Notes under the pieces: generated by a model
Told to the model about the DNA's origin: nothing
The model's input: the letters and a program-made list of their open reading frames with translations, nothing else
Database searches by the model: none
DNA from: Staphylococcus hominis subsp. hominis
GTDB lineage: Bacteria > Bacillota > Bacilli > Staphylococcales > Staphylococcaceae
Length of the DNA stretch: 64,000 nucleotides
Reading direction: 5' to 3'
Assembly (NCBI RefSeq): GCF_002901845.1
Contig: NZ_PPQE01000028.1
Coordinates: 219,826 to 283,825, forward strand
Position numbers and translations under genes: made by a program
In this document: positions 36,587-46,924 of the stretch, piece by piece
Numbering within the stretch: the stretch's first letter is position 1
How the letters are laid out: every line of letters begins with the position of its first letter

Positions 36587-38233
36587 ATGAAAGACAATTG
36601 GATAACACATAAAGCAGATAGTCTCGTAGGATCATTCTATGACCAACAATCATATCAATTTCAACAAGAAGGGTTTGAAACGACACTTTCCTTTGGAACA
36701 GCAGGTATTCGTGGTCAATTTGGTTTAGGTCCAGGACGTTTAAATCGATATACCATTCAACGTCTAGCTTTAGGAATTGCATATTATTTACAAGATAATA
36801 TGGCACAACCTTCCATTGTCATTCATTATGACATTCGTCATTTATCAGCAGAATTTGCAGACATTATCGCGCATATTTTAGCGTCTCATCATATTAAAGT
36901 ATATGTATCGGATACATATCAAACGACTCCGCAGTTATCTTATGCAGTGAGATATCTTCAAACGTCTGCAGGTATTATGATTACAGCTAGTCACAATCCT
37001 AAAGATTATAATGGCATTAAAGTATATGGTGCTGATGGAGCACAGCTCGACGATGTCGCCTCACTTGAAGTAGCTAAGTATATTGAACAATTAGATGATC
37101 CACTTCATTTAGACATTGAATTAAATGAGACGTTAATTAAAGAAAATATTTTACCTTTACCAAAAGATATTAATCAGTACTATTTTGCGGAAATTAACCA
37201 ATTGATTGGTGACATACCTCCATCAAACTTAAATGTGGTGTATACGAGTTTACATGGTACAGGAACACCTATTATTCCGAAGGTGCTAAGCCATCTTCAC
37301 TTTAATAAGATTGAACTTGTTGACGCACAATGTAAAATTGATCCTGATTTTAGTTCTGTAAAAAGCGCCAATCCAGAAGAACATGAAGCGTTTGATCTAG
37401 CTATCAAACAAGCCCAATACTCTAAAGCGGATTTAATCATTGCGACAGACCCTGATGTGGATCGAATGGGATTCGTTGAACGAGATCATGATGGTCATAT
37501 TCACTATTTTAATGGCAGTGAAATAGGTGCGTTAATGATTAAATATTTAGTCGATTATAGGACGCTTCCTAAACAGCCAGTCATGATTCAATCCATCGTA
37601 AGTGGTGAACTAGGGAAACGTTTCGCAAAGCAACATGGGGTCACTGTGAAGGAAGTCTTAATTGGTTTTAAATTTATTGCCAAGGCCATTCGCGAATTAC
37701 GTGAGGATGAAACATTTATTTTCGCTTATGAGGAAAGTTATGGTTACCTTGCGGGTGAATTTGTAAGAGATAAAGATGCGATTCAAGTTGTTCCGTTAGT
37801 CATTAAATATGCTTCTATTTTAAAAAATGAAGGTAAAACATTACATGATGCCTTAACGGATATATATGAGGAAGTAGGATATTATCGCGATCAACCTACA
37901 TCTAAAATATTTGAAGGAAAAAAGGGGCAACAAGAAATTGCAACGTTAATGGAACACCTTCGTCAACACATTCCAGATACGTTGGGCGGATTAAAAGTGA
38001 TCGCAGTTGAAGATTATCAAAGCCAAGAGAGAATAAATAAAGATGATGGTACTACTGAGTCGATAGCTTTACCAAAGTCAAATGTGATTCGGTTAATCTT
38101 TGATGAAGGATTTGTCGCATTACGTCCTTCAGGAACAGAGCCTAAACTCAAATTCTATCTTTCACTTAATGTTGATGATTTTGAACAAGTGTCGCATGAT
38201 ATCTATCAATATATATTTAATGATAATAAATAA
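36587..38233 (+). CDS. pgcA: Phosphoglucomutase/phosphomannomutase
   Basis: A 548-aa alpha-D-phosphohexomutase. The phosphoserine loop is TASHNPKDYNGIKVYG (about residues 132-147), the metal loop DPDVDRMG, the sugar loop EESYGY and the phosphate-binding loop RPSGTEPKLKFY. It interconverts glucose-6-P and glucose-1-P, feeding UDP-glucose for glycolipid and teichoic acid synthesis. The length and motifs match PgcA of staphylococci. A GAGAGGAG site precedes the ATG; a terminator is shared with the convergent ureD. Confidence 0.92.
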   Translation: MKDNWITHKADSLVGSFYDQQSYQFQQEGFETTLSFGTAGIRGQFGLGPGRLNRYTIQRLALGIAYYLQDNMAQPSIVIHYDIRHLSAEFADIIAHILASHHIKVYVSDTYQTTPQLSYAVRYLQTSAGIMITASHNPKDYNGIKVYGADGAQLDDVASLEVAKYIEQLDDPLHLDIELNETLIKENILPLPKDINQYYFAEINQLIGDIPPSNLNVVYTSLHGTGTPIIPKVLSHLHFNKIELVDAQCKIDPDFSSVKSANPEEHEAFDLAIKQAQYSKADLIIATDPDVDRMGFVERDHDGHIHYFNGSEIGALMIKYLVDYRTLPKQPVMIQSIVSGELGKRFAKQHGVTVKEVLIGFKFIAKAIRELREDETFIFAYEESYGYLAGEFVRDKDAIQVVPLVIKYASILKNEGKTLHDALTDIYEEVGYYRDQPTSKIFEGKKGQQEIATLMEHLRQHIPDTLGGLKVIAVEDYQSQERINKDDGTTESIALPKSNVIRLIFDEGFVALRPSGTEPKLKFYLSLNVDDFEQVSHDIYQYIFNDNK

Positions 38234-38260
38234 AAATAGAAAAATAAGTGTAAAAGAATA

Positions 38261-38300
38261 ACACCTTATATCGAGTCTTTGTACTCGTGATATAAGGTGT
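38261..38300. terminator. Bidirectional terminator between pgcA and ureD
   Basis: ACACCTTATATC (38261-38272) pairs with GATATAAGGTGT (38289-38300), with a GAGT/ACTC inner stem. Confidence 0.88.
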
Positions 38301-38314
38301 ATTTTAATTAATTA

Positions 38315-39169
38315 TTAATATTTTCTTAAAAAGTCGAGTTGACGATGATATAATTTATCAGCAATATAAGCTTGGACGCGTGTAAGCACTTCTTCAATTT
38401 CTTGTGTCAGATTAGATAATACACGGACTGTAAAACCATGTGTAGGTAATTGCGTAATACCAATACGGCAATCGTATTGCTTTGTATAATCTTTAATTTC
38501 ATCATACACATCTTCAATGAATTTTTGCGTTATATTAGGGTGTATACAATAAGCCGAACCAAGATGTGTATAGTTTTCCATATAGCCAATCGAACTCATT
38601 TTTGTTTCACTTGGGTGCATTCGTAAATTATCGTAGGTGATAAGCACATCATCTACATAAATTTCATTAATTAAATGCATGTAGTCGTAAGTGAATGGTG
38701 TGTCTTTTTCAGAATAGCCTGGGGTTAAAATATCGGTATAGAACATGGATGCACTTTTATCTAAATTAAAGACGTTATGTTGGAAAAACTTTGCTCTTTC
38801 ATAAGCAATAATAGGGTCTCCTACATATTCCATATAACCATCTTTTGCTATATTGAATGTTTGATATTGTTTCACGCAATCGTTTAACGTCTTATAAATT
38901 TTAGTTGCACCTTGAGAGGTCAAAGTGACTTTAGCCTCTTCTTCGACATTAATATTCATACGATAACGATCGCCATCTAAATAACCACCGCCAACATTGA
39001 CGATATAAAATGTTGGAATCTTAGAGAAATTTAAATAAACTGGACGAATAACCTTTAACGCTTTTTCGAAAAAGATATTACGGGCAACAGAACGCTCATC
39101 ATTATTAAAAACAGTGAGATCCAATTGTCCAGTCCAAGAAGGTTTCGAATCGAATTGATGTTGTACCAT
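38315..39169 (-). CDS. ureD: Urease accessory protein UreD
   Basis: The 284-aa protein has the UreD/UreH features [21 protein letters not shown]-like [12 protein letters not shown] and [13 protein letters not shown]. It binds apo-urease as the base of the UreD-UreF-UreG activation complex. It is the last of seven urease genes, and its start overlaps the ureG stop by one base. A terminator follows. Confidence 0.95.
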   Translation of the reverse strand: MVQHQFDSKPSWTGQLDLTVFNNDERSVARNIFFEKALKVIRPVYLNFSKIPTFYIVNVGGGYLDGDRYRMNINVEEEAKVTLTSQGATKIYKTLNDCVKQYQTFNIAKDGYMEYVGDPIIAYERAKFFQHNVFNLDKSASMFYTDILTPGYSEKDTPFTYDYMHLINEIYVDDVLITYDNLRMHPSETKMSSIGYMENYTHLGSAYCIHPNITQKFIEDVYDEIKDYTKQYDCRIGITQLPTHGFTVRVLSNLTQEIEEVLTRVQAYIADKLYHRQLDFLRKY

Positions 39170-39783
39170 TAAGCTAATCCTTTAAGTAATGCATCACGTT
39201 CAATCCATTCAATGACATTATCTAAACCATCGTCGGTTTTTAAATTTGTAAATGTGAAGGGACGATTGCCACGAAATGTTTTAGTATCTTCTGCCATTTG
39301 GTCAAGTGATGCGCCAACAAATTCTGCTAAATCTGTTTTATTAATGATAAAGTAATCAGATTTAATCATACCTTGTCCACCTTTACGTGGAATTTTTTCA
39401 CCTTGAGCTACATCGATGATATAAATAGAGAAATCTACTAATTCAGGACTGAAAGTAGCAGCTAAGTTATCGCCACCTGATTCGATGAAAATAAGTTCAA
39501 TATCCTCATGACGATCTAATAATTCATCGATTGCAGCAAAGTTCATTGATGCATCTTCACGAATTGCTGTATGTGGACAGCCACCCGTTTCCACACCGAT
39601 AATTCTATCTTCTGGTAAAACACCAGTATTCACTAAGATTTTTTGGTCTTCTTTTGTGTAAATATCGTTTGTAATCACGCCAATACTCATATCTTTTGAT
39701 AGACGACGTACAAGTTTTTCAATTAATTGTGTTTTACCTGCACCTACAGGACCGCCTACACCAATTTTAATTGGATTTGCCAT
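39169..39783 (-). CDS. ureG: Urease accessory GTPase UreG
   Basis: A 204-aa SIMIBI GTPase with the P-loop [15 protein letters not shown], the metal-binding CPH motif in [13 protein letters not shown], and [10 protein letters not shown] as the G4 motif. UreG binds nickel at the CPH motif and uses GTP to load it into urease. It sits between ureF and ureD, with gaps of 12 and -1 bases. Confidence 0.97.
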   Translation of the reverse strand: MANPIKIGVGGPVGAGKTQLIEKLVRRLSKDMSIGVITNDIYTKEDQKILVNTGVLPEDRIIGVETGGCPHTAIREDASMNFAAIDELLDRHEDIELIFIESGGDNLAATFSPELVDFSIYIIDVAQGEKIPRKGGQGMIKSDYFIINKTDLAEFVGASLDQMAEDTKTFRGNRPFTFTNLKTDDGLDNVIEWIERDALLKGLA

Positions 39784-39795
39784 GTATATTACCTC

Positions 39796-40485
39796 CTATG
39801 AAATAAAGATTCTCACGTTTACGTTTTCATGCTCCATTTGATTAAGCTCTAAACCAGGAGCTGTTAAACCAAAGTCTTCTTCGTTTAATGTGAGAATATG
39901 TTGTCGTGTACGCTCGATATATGGAATCATCTCCGTCACAACTTGTTGTCCTATTGTTTGACCTAAGGGAATTGCACGTACTGCATTTTGCGTTAAACTG
40001 GAAACGTTCTGATATAGATAGTAATCAATAATCGTTTCAATATCGACGCCTAAATAATGTCCTAGCATTGTAAAACAAATAGCTGGATGCAGTTTTGCAC
40101 GTTTATCTTTCATCTGTTGATGGTACCATTTAATCCATGGACTATCATAAAGTTCCATGGCCAGTTTTACCATACGTGTACCCATTTGTTTTGCACCTAT
40201 GCGTGTTTCTCTTGGTAAACTTTGGACATAAATTAATTGATCAAGTTGTAATACTTTTTCTGTATCACCATTATTTAAAGCGTTATAAACTAAACGCATT
40301 GCAAGTCCATCTGAATACGTTAACTGTTCATTTAAAAAGAGTTCTAACCATTCTTTAAATGAATTTGCATCGTGAACAGCTTGACGTTGAATATATGTTT
40401 CTAGTCCAAATGAATGACTAAATGCGCCAGTAGGGAATTGTGAATCACAGAACTGAAATAGTCGTAAATGTGAATGATCAATCAT
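39796..40485 (-). CDS. ureF: Urease accessory protein UreF
   Basis: A 229-aa helical protein with the UreF start ([22 protein letters not shown]) and the end LFLR-like VNVRIFIS. It links UreD on the enzyme with UreG during nickel insertion and gates GTP hydrolysis. The gene overlaps ureE by 8 bases. Confidence 0.95.
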   Translation of the reverse strand: MIDHSHLRLFQFCDSQFPTGAFSHSFGLETYIQRQAVHDANSFKEWLELFLNEQLTYSDGLAMRLVYNALNNGDTEKVLQLDQLIYVQSLPRETRIGAKQMGTRMVKLAMELYDSPWIKWYHQQMKDKRAKLHPAICFTMLGHYLGVDIETIIDYYLYQNVSSLTQNAVRAIPLGQTIGQQVVTEMIPYIERTRQHILTLNEEDFGLTAPGLELNQMEHENVNVRIFIS

Positions 40486-40930
40486 GTGAATGACCTATAT
40501 GTCTGAAGGCTTTATTCACTTTTCGATCTTCATGGCTATAGGGAATACCTAGCGTTTTTAATAAATCTTCTACTAGGTAGTCATATTGTACAAGCATTTC
40601 AGTTTCTGTGAATTGCGCAGGTAAATGACGATTACCTAATTGATGCGCAATATCTCCCATTTCTTGTATGTTACGTGGCTTAATGACAAGTAAATCTTCC
40701 GAGTTTACATCTACTACAATCATATTGTTGTCATCTTGATATAAAATATCGCCATATTGTAAATCGATAGGTTGTTTTAAACGAATACCGATTTCATTAC
40801 CGTGATCTGTTGTGACACGTTGAATACGTTTAACTAGATCAGAGTTTTCAAGATATACTTTTTCTACATGCTTTTGTTTTTCCTCTGCAGAAAGGTTAGC
40901 GATATTGCCTTGAATGTCTTCTACTATCAT
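40478..40930 (-). CDS. ureE: Urease nickel metallochaperone UreE
   Basis: A 150-aa dimeric metallochaperone with the typical lead ([26 protein letters not shown]), a GNRHLPAQF metal-site segment (His) and a short His-containing tail (RHIGHSHD). The long poly-His tail of Klebsiella UreE is absent. It delivers Ni2+ to UreG. The gene is 11 bases after ureC. Confidence 0.95.
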   Translation of the reverse strand: MIVEDIQGNIANLSAEEKQKHVEKVYLENSDLVKRIQRVTTDHGNEIGIRLKQPIDLQYGDILYQDDNNMIVVDVNSEDLLVIKPRNIQEMGDIAHQLGNRHLPAQFTETEMLVQYDYLVEDLLKTLGIPYSHEDRKVNKAFRHIGHSHD

Positions 40931-40941
40931 CTGAGTACCTC

Positions 40942-42657
40942 CTAGAATAAGAAGTATCTTTGTGCTAATGGTAATTCAGTTGCTGGTTCACTTGTGATTT
41001 TTTCACCATCTACAAATACTTCATATGTTTGTGGATCAACATCTAATTTAGGTGTTGCATCGTTATTTTTCATATCTTTTTTAGTAAGATTACGGATACC
41101 ATGGACTGGTCGAACCATACGTTCTAAGTTTAGTTGGTTATAAATACCGTTTTCGTATGCTGTTTTAGAAACGAATGTAATCGCAGTGTGTTGTTTATTT
41201 GCACCATATTGACCATACATTTTACGATATTTCATAGGTTCTGATGTCGGAATAGAAGCATTCGCATCACCATTCACTGCTGAGTTAATCAATCCACCTT
41301 TAACAACAAGTTCAGGTTTTACACCGAAGAAAGCTGGATTCCATAGAACTAAGTCAGCTAATTTACCTTTTTCGATTGATCCAACATAGTCAGAAATACC
41401 ATGTGTAATCGCAGGGTTAATTGTATATTTTGCGATATAACGTTTAATACGATTGTTATCGTTATAGTCAGTATCACCTTCTAGAGCACCACGTTGTTCT
41501 TTCATACGATGTGCAACTTGCCATGTACGTGTGATAACTTCACCCACACGACCCATCGCTTGAGAGTCAGAACTTACCATGCTAAATACACCCATATCTT
41601 GTAATACGTCTTCAGCTGCAATCGTTTCTTTACGAATACGTGAGTCTGCGAAAGCAATATCTTCAGGGATAGATGCATTTAAATGGTGTGTAATCATAAC
41701 CATGTCTAAATGTTCATCTACAGTATTATGTGTGTAAGGTAATGTTGGGTTTGTAGATGACGGTAAAATATTCGGATACGATGCAGATTTAATTAAATCT
41801 GGCGCATGTCCACCACCAGCACCTTCTGTATGATACATGTGTAAAACACGGTCTTTTACAGCGGCCATTGTATCTTCCATGAACCCTGCTTCATTTAATG
41901 TATCAGCATGTAGAGCAATTTGTACATCAAATTCATCTGCTACATCCAATGCATGACTTAACGCTGAAGGAGTTGCACCCCAGTCTTCATGTACTTTTAA
42001 GCCGATCACACCAGCATGAATTTGTTCAATTAATGCAGTGTGGTTTACAGCTTGCCCTTTACCAGTGAAACCAACATTAATTGGTAAATCTTCAGCAGCT
42101 TCTAACATACGATGAATATACCATGGTCCAGGTGTAACGGTTGTAGCTTTAGCACCTTCTGATGCACCCGTACCACCACCGATATGTGTTGTCACACCAC
42201 TTTCAAGCGCAACTTCTGCTTGTTCGGGGTTAATAAAGTGAACGTGTGTATCGATACCACCAGCTGTTACGATTTTACCTTCAGCTGAGATAATATCAGT
42301 TGTTGAACCAATAATAATATCTACATTATCCATGATATCAGGGTTACCTGCTTTACCAATTGCAAAGATATAACCATTTTTAACACCGATATCTGCTTTA
42401 ACAATTTTGTCATAATCTATAATTAATGCATTTGTTAATACTAAGTCAGCCACTTTGCGGTCATCGCGTGTAACGTTAGGGTTTTGAGCCATGCCATCAC
42501 GAATAGATTTACCGCCACCAAACGTTGCTTCTTCACCGTAATTTGCATAATCTTTTTCAACAGTTGCAAATAAGTTGGTGTCACCTAGTCGTACTGCATC
42601 GCCAACAGTTGGACCATATAAACTTGTATACTGAGATTGAGTCATTTTAAAGCTCAT
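40942..42657 (-). CDS. ureC: Urease alpha subunit
   Basis: A 571-aa catalytic subunit. The nickel ligands are visible: [10 protein letters not shown] (two His), the carbamylated Lys in GLKVHEDWG, and [12 protein letters not shown]. The flap loop [22 protein letters not shown] has the active-site His. It hydrolyses urea to ammonia and carbamate. Length and order are those of other staphylococcal ureases. Its start overlaps the ureB stop by one base. Confidence 0.98.
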   Translation of the reverse strand: MSFKMTQSQYTSLYGPTVGDAVRLGDTNLFATVEKDYANYGEEATFGGGKSIRDGMAQNPNVTRDDRKVADLVLTNALIIDYDKIVKADIGVKNGYIFAIGKAGNPDIMDNVDIIIGSTTDIISAEGKIVTAGGIDTHVHFINPEQAEVALESGVTTHIGGGTGASEGAKATTVTPGPWYIHRMLEAAEDLPINVGFTGKGQAVNHTALIEQIHAGVIGLKVHEDWGATPSALSHALDVADEFDVQIALHADTLNEAGFMEDTMAAVKDRVLHMYHTEGAGGGHAPDLIKSASYPNILPSSTNPTLPYTHNTVDEHLDMVMITHHLNASIPEDIAFADSRIRKETIAAEDVLQDMGVFSMVSSDSQAMGRVGEVITRTWQVAHRMKEQRGALEGDTDYNDNNRIKRYIAKYTINPAITHGISDYVGSIEKGKLADLVLWNPAFFGVKPELVVKGGLINSAVNGDANASIPTSEPMKYRKMYGQYGANKQHTAITFVSKTAYENGIYNQLNLERMVRPVHGIRNLTKKDMKNNDATPKLDVDPQTYEVFVDGEKITSEPATELPLAQRYFLF

Positions 42658-43064
42658 TACTGTTTACCTCCCATTTTGTTCATATTTTTTTCGCCATTAT
42701 CACCTTTTGGCGCAGCATATTCATTGTTTTTACCAGTTGGACGATAAACGCGATCTTCGTCAATTTCACCGTTAACTAAACCGCGGAAACCATAAATTCT
42801 ACGGTTACCAGCATATTCAACGAGTTGAACTTTTTTCTCGTCGCCAGGTTCAAAGCGAACAGCAGCACCGGCAGGAATATCTAAGTGTTTCCCATATGCT
42901 TTTTCACGATCAAATTTTAAACCTTTATTGGCTTCAAAGAAATGAAAATGTGAACCAACTTGAATTGGACGATCTCCAGTATTTTTAACATTGATCACTG
43001 TTTCAAAATGACCTTGATTAATTTCAATTTCTGTATTTTTTATTTTAATTTCACCAGGTTTCAT
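42657..43064 (-). CDS. ureB: Urease beta subunit
   Basis: A 135-aa subunit with the signatures [50 protein letters not shown] and [11 protein letters not shown]. It packs with UreA and UreC in the (ABC)3 trimer. The gene has a short Gly/Asn/Met tail and follows ureA by 13 bases. Confidence 0.97.
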   Translation of the reverse strand: MKPGEIKIKNTEIEINQGHFETVINVKNTGDRPIQVGSHFHFFEANKGLKFDREKAYGKHLDIPAGAAVRFEPGDEKKVQLVEYAGNRRIYGFRGLVNGEIDEDRVYRPTGKNNEYAAPKGDNGEKNMNKMGGKQ

Positions 43065-43077
43065 TTATAAATCCTCC

Positions 43078-43380
43078 TTACACGATTGGATGATGGATAG
43101 TGATTAATTTAGTTCCATCTGGGAATGTTGCTTCAATTTCAATATCAGTCAACATGCTATCGACGCCTTCCATGACATCATCTTTATTTAAAATTTGTTT
43201 ACCGTAACTCATTAAATCAGCTACAGTTTTACCATCACGTGCACCTTCTAGTAATTCATCACTAATAAGTGCTAATGCTTCTGGATAATTTAATTTTAAG
43301 CCACGTGCTTTGCGTCGACGCGCTACTTCAGCAGCTACGACAATCATTAATTTATCTTGTTCCCGTTGAGTAAAATGCAC
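43078..43380 (-). CDS. ureA: Urease gamma subunit
   Basis: A 100-aa subunit that begins [20 protein letters not shown] and contains [28 protein letters not shown] and [14 protein letters not shown], all typical of UreA. It is the first gene of the urease operon, preceded by an AAAGAAGGC site and divergent from the urea transporter. Confidence 0.97.
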   Translation of the reverse strand: MHFTQREQDKLMIVVAAEVARRRKARGLKLNYPEALALISDELLEGARDGKTVADLMSYGKQILNKDDVMEGVDSMLTDIEIEATFPDGTKLITIHHPIV

Positions 43381-43580
43381 TGTTATGCCTTCTTTCTTTT
43401 AAAAATAAGTACTGCAACATTAATCATAAAACTGTAGAATATTTTTTACAAGTAATTTATCTTTTAACTTTATTTAAAATTACTTTTTAAATTAAATTTC
43501 TATATATTTTTAATGTTACAAAAGTGTTTAAAAGGTATAATAATTAGAAAGGGAATGAATAAAATAATAAAGGTGAGTTT
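43381..43580. promoter_or_regulatory. Divergent promoter of urease and urea transporter
   Basis: About 200 AT-rich bases. A -10 TATAAT at 43536-43541 serves the transporter; ureA's own promoter is not clear. No obvious palindrome or nickel-regulator box was seen. Confidence 0.5.
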
Positions 43581-44483
43581 ATGAAATATGTAGAGATTTT
43601 CTTAAAAAATATTGCTCAAGTCATATTTATGAATAATAAATGGTCAGGGCTGTGTATTCTGATAGGATTATTTATTGCAAATTGGAAGATTGGATTAGGA
43701 GCAACAGTGGGAAGTCTCATTGCACTTATTCTAGCGCCGCACTTTAATTATAGTGAGGATGAAGTCCATGATGGATTAGCTGGATACAATTCAGTATTAA
43801 CAGCAATCGGGTTAGCGTTATTCTTAGAAGCATCTTTAGTGAATTGGATTGTACTTATTGTAGCGACCACTCTTACTTTACCAGTTGGAGCTGCAATCCG
43901 AGAAATTTTAAAACCATATGGTCTACCCATGTTAACTTTTCCATTTGTCTTTATGACTTGGTTAATTTTAGCAATGGGCATGCAATTTTCAAAAATGCAT
44001 ATCACAATAGATATTTTGCCTACTAAAATTAAACATCCAGACATCAGTCATTCACATGTGAATTTTATTAGCGGTATCATTACAAACTTTAGTGAAATTT
44101 TCTTAGTGACATCAATCATTGGTAGTCTGTTAATTATTATTGGTATTTTTATTGGTTCAGTAAAAGGCGGGATCTATGCAGTAGTATCAAGTATTTTAGC
44201 AGTGATATGTATCACATTACTAGGTGGAGACTATCCCACTATTACTGATGGATTGTACGGCTATAACTCAATATTAACGGGTATTGCGTTGGGTGCGACG
44301 TTTAAAACAAAATTCAATCCGATTCTTGCAGTGATTACTGGTTTATTATTAACAGTAGTGATGCATGGTGCATTAGCTACAACATTAGCCCCAATTGGTC
44401 TTCCTATTTTCACCGCTCCATTTATTTTTGCAACGTGGCTTGTGATGTTTGCAGGTAAAGAGCAGCATGAAGTTAAAAGTTAG
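43581..44483 (+). CDS. Urea transporter (UT family)
   Basis: A 300-aa membrane protein with about ten segments and an internal repeat: DGLAGYNSVLTAIGLAL near residue 64 and DGLYGYNSILTGIALGA near 224, the duplicated signature of UT-type urea channels, with LPxLTxPF-type loops (GLPMLTFPFVF and GLPIFTAPFIF). It lets urea into the cell down its gradient. Its head-to-head position to ureA couples uptake and hydrolysis. A terminator follows. Confidence 0.92.
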   Translation: MKYVEIFLKNIAQVIFMNNKWSGLCILIGLFIANWKIGLGATVGSLIALILAPHFNYSEDEVHDGLAGYNSVLTAIGLALFLEASLVNWIVLIVATTLTLPVGAAIREILKPYGLPMLTFPFVFMTWLILAMGMQFSKMHITIDILPTKIKHPDISHSHVNFISGIITNFSEIFLVTSIIGSLLIIIGIFIGSVKGGIYAVVSSILAVICITLLGGDYPTITDGLYGYNSILTGIALGATFKTKFNPILAVITGLLLTVVMHGALATTLAPIGLPIFTAPFIFATWLVMFAGKEQHEVKS

Positions 44484-44494
44484 AACATATTAAT

Positions 44495-44537
44495 GAGAGT
44501 GAGACCGCATTTCTTTTTAAATGTGTTGTCTCACTCT
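44495..44537 (+). terminator. Terminator after the urea transporter
   Basis: GAGAGTGAGAC (44495-44505) pairs with GTCTCACTCT (44528-44537), followed by a run of Ts. Confidence 0.85.
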
Positions 44538-44601
44538 TTTTTTTATTATTTATGCTAATTTAGATATGATATGGATGAGAAAGAAAAAGGAGAGGGTTAA
44601 T

Positions 44602-45480
44602 ATGAAACGTATATATGTTGTGGGAAGTATGTCGATGGATTTGGTTGTGTCGACTGACCAAGTGCCCAGTAAAGGTGAAACAGTATTAGGAAATACATTT
44701 TTCACTACACCAGGTGGTAAAGGCGCGAATCAAGCAGTGGCAGCAGCAAGATTAGGTGACCATGTTCACATGGTAGGGTGTATTGGCGATGATATGTTAG
44801 GTAAACAAATTCTTGAAAATCTAAAGCATAATCATGTAAATGTTGAATATGTAAAAAAAGTAAAAGGACCTTCAGGTACCGCACACATTACACTAGCTGA
44901 TAATGATAATAGTATTATTGTTGTACCTTCAGCAAATCATAAAGTCACAGTCTCTTTGGTAGACTCAGCTTTATCAAAAGCAAATAAAGGAGATATTGTG
45001 TTACTTCAACAAGAGATTCCAGCTGATGTTGTTGCTCACACTGTTCATTATTGCTATGAACATGAACTTACTTCTATTTTAAATCCAGCTCCATATAGAG
45101 ACATTTCAGATGATATATTGGAACAAGTAACATATTTAACACCAAATGAAACTGAAAGTGAAAATATGTTTGAAGGAGACATTGATCAAGCGTTAGAACG
45201 TTATCCTGATAAATTGATTGTGACACAAGGTGCATTAGGTGCTGTATTTTACGATGGTTTAGAACAAATTGAAATTCAAGGAATTGAACGAGAAGTAAAA
45301 GATACCACAGGCGCTGGGGATACATTTAATGGTGCGCTTGCAGTCGGATTACAAAAAGACGATTCACTTGCTAAAGCTATTGCATTTGCTAATGTCGCCG
45401 CTAGTCATTCAGTTACAGCACTTGGCGCACAAGGTGGTATGCCCACAATAAATGATATAGCTCAAGATTTAGATATGTAG
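44602..45480 (+). CDS. rbsK: Ribokinase (PfkB family)
   Basis: A 292-aa PfkB kinase with GSMSMDLVV, TPGGKGANQAVAAARLG (Gly-Gly ATP/sugar site), LNPAPYR, LTPNETE and the catalytic DTTGAGDTFNGALA. Ribokinase is the closest fit; other PfkB sugar kinases remain possible. The start is ATG at 44602 after AAGGAGAGGG; an in-frame upstream ATG at 44521 gives an N-terminus unlike the family. No ribose transporter or rbsD lies nearby. Confidence 0.83.
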   Translation: MKRIYVVGSMSMDLVVSTDQVPSKGETVLGNTFFTTPGGKGANQAVAAARLGDHVHMVGCIGDDMLGKQILENLKHNHVNVEYVKKVKGPSGTAHITLADNDNSIIVVPSANHKVTVSLVDSALSKANKGDIVLLQQEIPADVVAHTVHYCYEHELTSILNPAPYRDISDDILEQVTYLTPNETESENMFEGDIDQALERYPDKLIVTQGALGAVFYDGLEQIEIQGIEREVKDTTGAGDTFNGALAVGLQKDDSLAKAIAFANVAASHSVTALGAQGGMPTINDIAQDLDM

Positions 45481-45619
45481 GTTTTGTATATAAACGTGTT
45501 AAGTCTATTTTAAAATAAGCGTATTCAAAAGTTGAAACACATCTATTATAAATAATATAAAATTATTATATAATGTTGGAAGGTATTATAATATTTCTAT
45601 AACTTAAAGGAGTAACTAT

Positions 45620-46759
45620 ATGACTAAGACATATTTACTTAGCACGCTTATTGTTTTAATATCTATAGTTTTATGTGCATGTCAATTTTCAACATTGTCA
45701 TCATCAAAGAAAGACACTAAAAAGGATAAAGAAAATATCGCAAATATATATGCGAAAAAAAGTACTCAGAATAAAAAAGATTGGCAAGTGTATCAAGGTG
45801 ATATTGCACATGTATTTTATCATCCAGTGATTACTGAACCTAAAGTAGCTTTTACACAAGAGAAGAATCAAGCTAAGGGTAATTTTGATTGGATGATTAC
45901 AGCTGATGAGTTTAAGCGTTCATTAAACGAACTTTATAAACACCATTACATATTAATAGATCCACATGAGGCTTATGATTTAAAAGGAAAGACAATTACT
46001 AGAAAAGAATTAAAATTACCTAAAGGTAAGAAACCATTAATTTTATCCATTGATGATATGAATTATTATGAGTACATGAGAGGTCATGGATATGCAGATC
46101 GTTTAGTGTTAGATCAGAAGCAACATGTCGTTTCTGAAACTAAAGATAAAAATGGTAAGGTAACAACAAGTGAAACAAATGATATTGTACCTATATTGAA
46201 TCAATTCGTGAAAGACCATCCTGACTTTTCACTCAATGGTCAAAAAGGCGTCGTTGCGCTAACAGGATATAATGGCGTGTTAGGTTATCGAACAAATGAG
46301 TTAAATAATAAAGATTATCTAAAACGTAAAAAAGACGCTGAAAAAGTTGTCAAAGCAATGAAACGAGATGGTTGGACATTTGCAAGTCATTCATGGGGAC
46401 ATATCGATTTTGCAAATAGTTCATATGATCAAATTGTTCGTGATACGAAACGTTGGAAAAACGAAGTAGAGCCAATTATTGGCAAAACAGATGTATTTAT
46501 TTATCCACACGGTGCTCAAGATAGAGGGTCTAAAGCATATCAATATCTTGTTCGTGATGAAGGATTTAAATTTTTAGCAGGTGTAGGACCCAATAATTTT
46601 ACAGATATCGGCAATGATAGTGTCTATCAAGATCGTGTTGCGATTGATGGATTAAATTTATATGATTTTAAATATAAATTAAAACCATTTTTAGATCCGA
46701 GTAAAGTTTATAGTGAGACAGATCGTCAATATTTTAAAGGAGATAAATCCTATCAATAG
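45620..46759 (+). CDS. Polysaccharide deacetylase lipoprotein
   Basis: A 379-aa protein with a signal peptide and lipobox VLCAC (Cys about 20), a Lys-rich linker, and a NodB-type domain: SIDDMNYYE (the catalytic-site DD), FASHSWGHIDF (the His-x3-His metal site) and VFIYPHGAQD. It should remove acetyl groups from cell-envelope or extracellular polysaccharide at the membrane face. It is larger than IcaB and the ica genes are absent here, so its substrate is unknown. A terminator hairpin follows (46775-46813). Confidence 0.85.
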   Translation: MTKTYLLSTLIVLISIVLCACQFSTLSSSKKDTKKDKENIANIYAKKSTQNKKDWQVYQGDIAHVFYHPVITEPKVAFTQEKNQAKGNFDWMITADEFKRSLNELYKHHYILIDPHEAYDLKGKTITRKELKLPKGKKPLILSIDDMNYYEYMRGHGYADRLVLDQKQHVVSETKDKNGKVTTSETNDIVPILNQFVKDHPDFSLNGQKGVVALTGYNGVLGYRTNELNNKDYLKRKKDAEKVVKAMKRDGWTFASHSWGHIDFANSSYDQIVRDTKRWKNEVEPIIGKTDVFIYPHGAQDRGSKAYQYLVRDEGFKFLAGVGPNNFTDIGNDSVYQDRVAIDGLNLYDFKYKLKPFLDPSKVYSETDRQYFKGDKSYQ

Positions 46760-46774
46760 TATACTGTAACCAAA

Positions 46775-46813
46775 AGAGTTGGATAAAATTCGTAAGACCA
46801 TTTGTCCAACTCT
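46775..46813 (+). terminator. Terminator after the deacetylase gene
   Basis: AGAGTTGGA (46775-46783) pairs with TCCAACTCT (46805-46813), then TCTTTATTTT. Confidence 0.8.
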
Positions 46814-46924
46814 TCTTTATTTTATAATTAAAGAATATATATTAGATACTTAGTTGTAATTCGCTTATAAAGTTGTTATAAAATATATTATACAATATTA
46901 TAAAAATAAAAAGTAGGTAATATA

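Noticed and set aside
45620-46759. Naming the deacetylase icaB
   Set aside because: It is much longer than IcaB, is a lipoprotein with a linker and has no icaA, icaD or icaC beside it.
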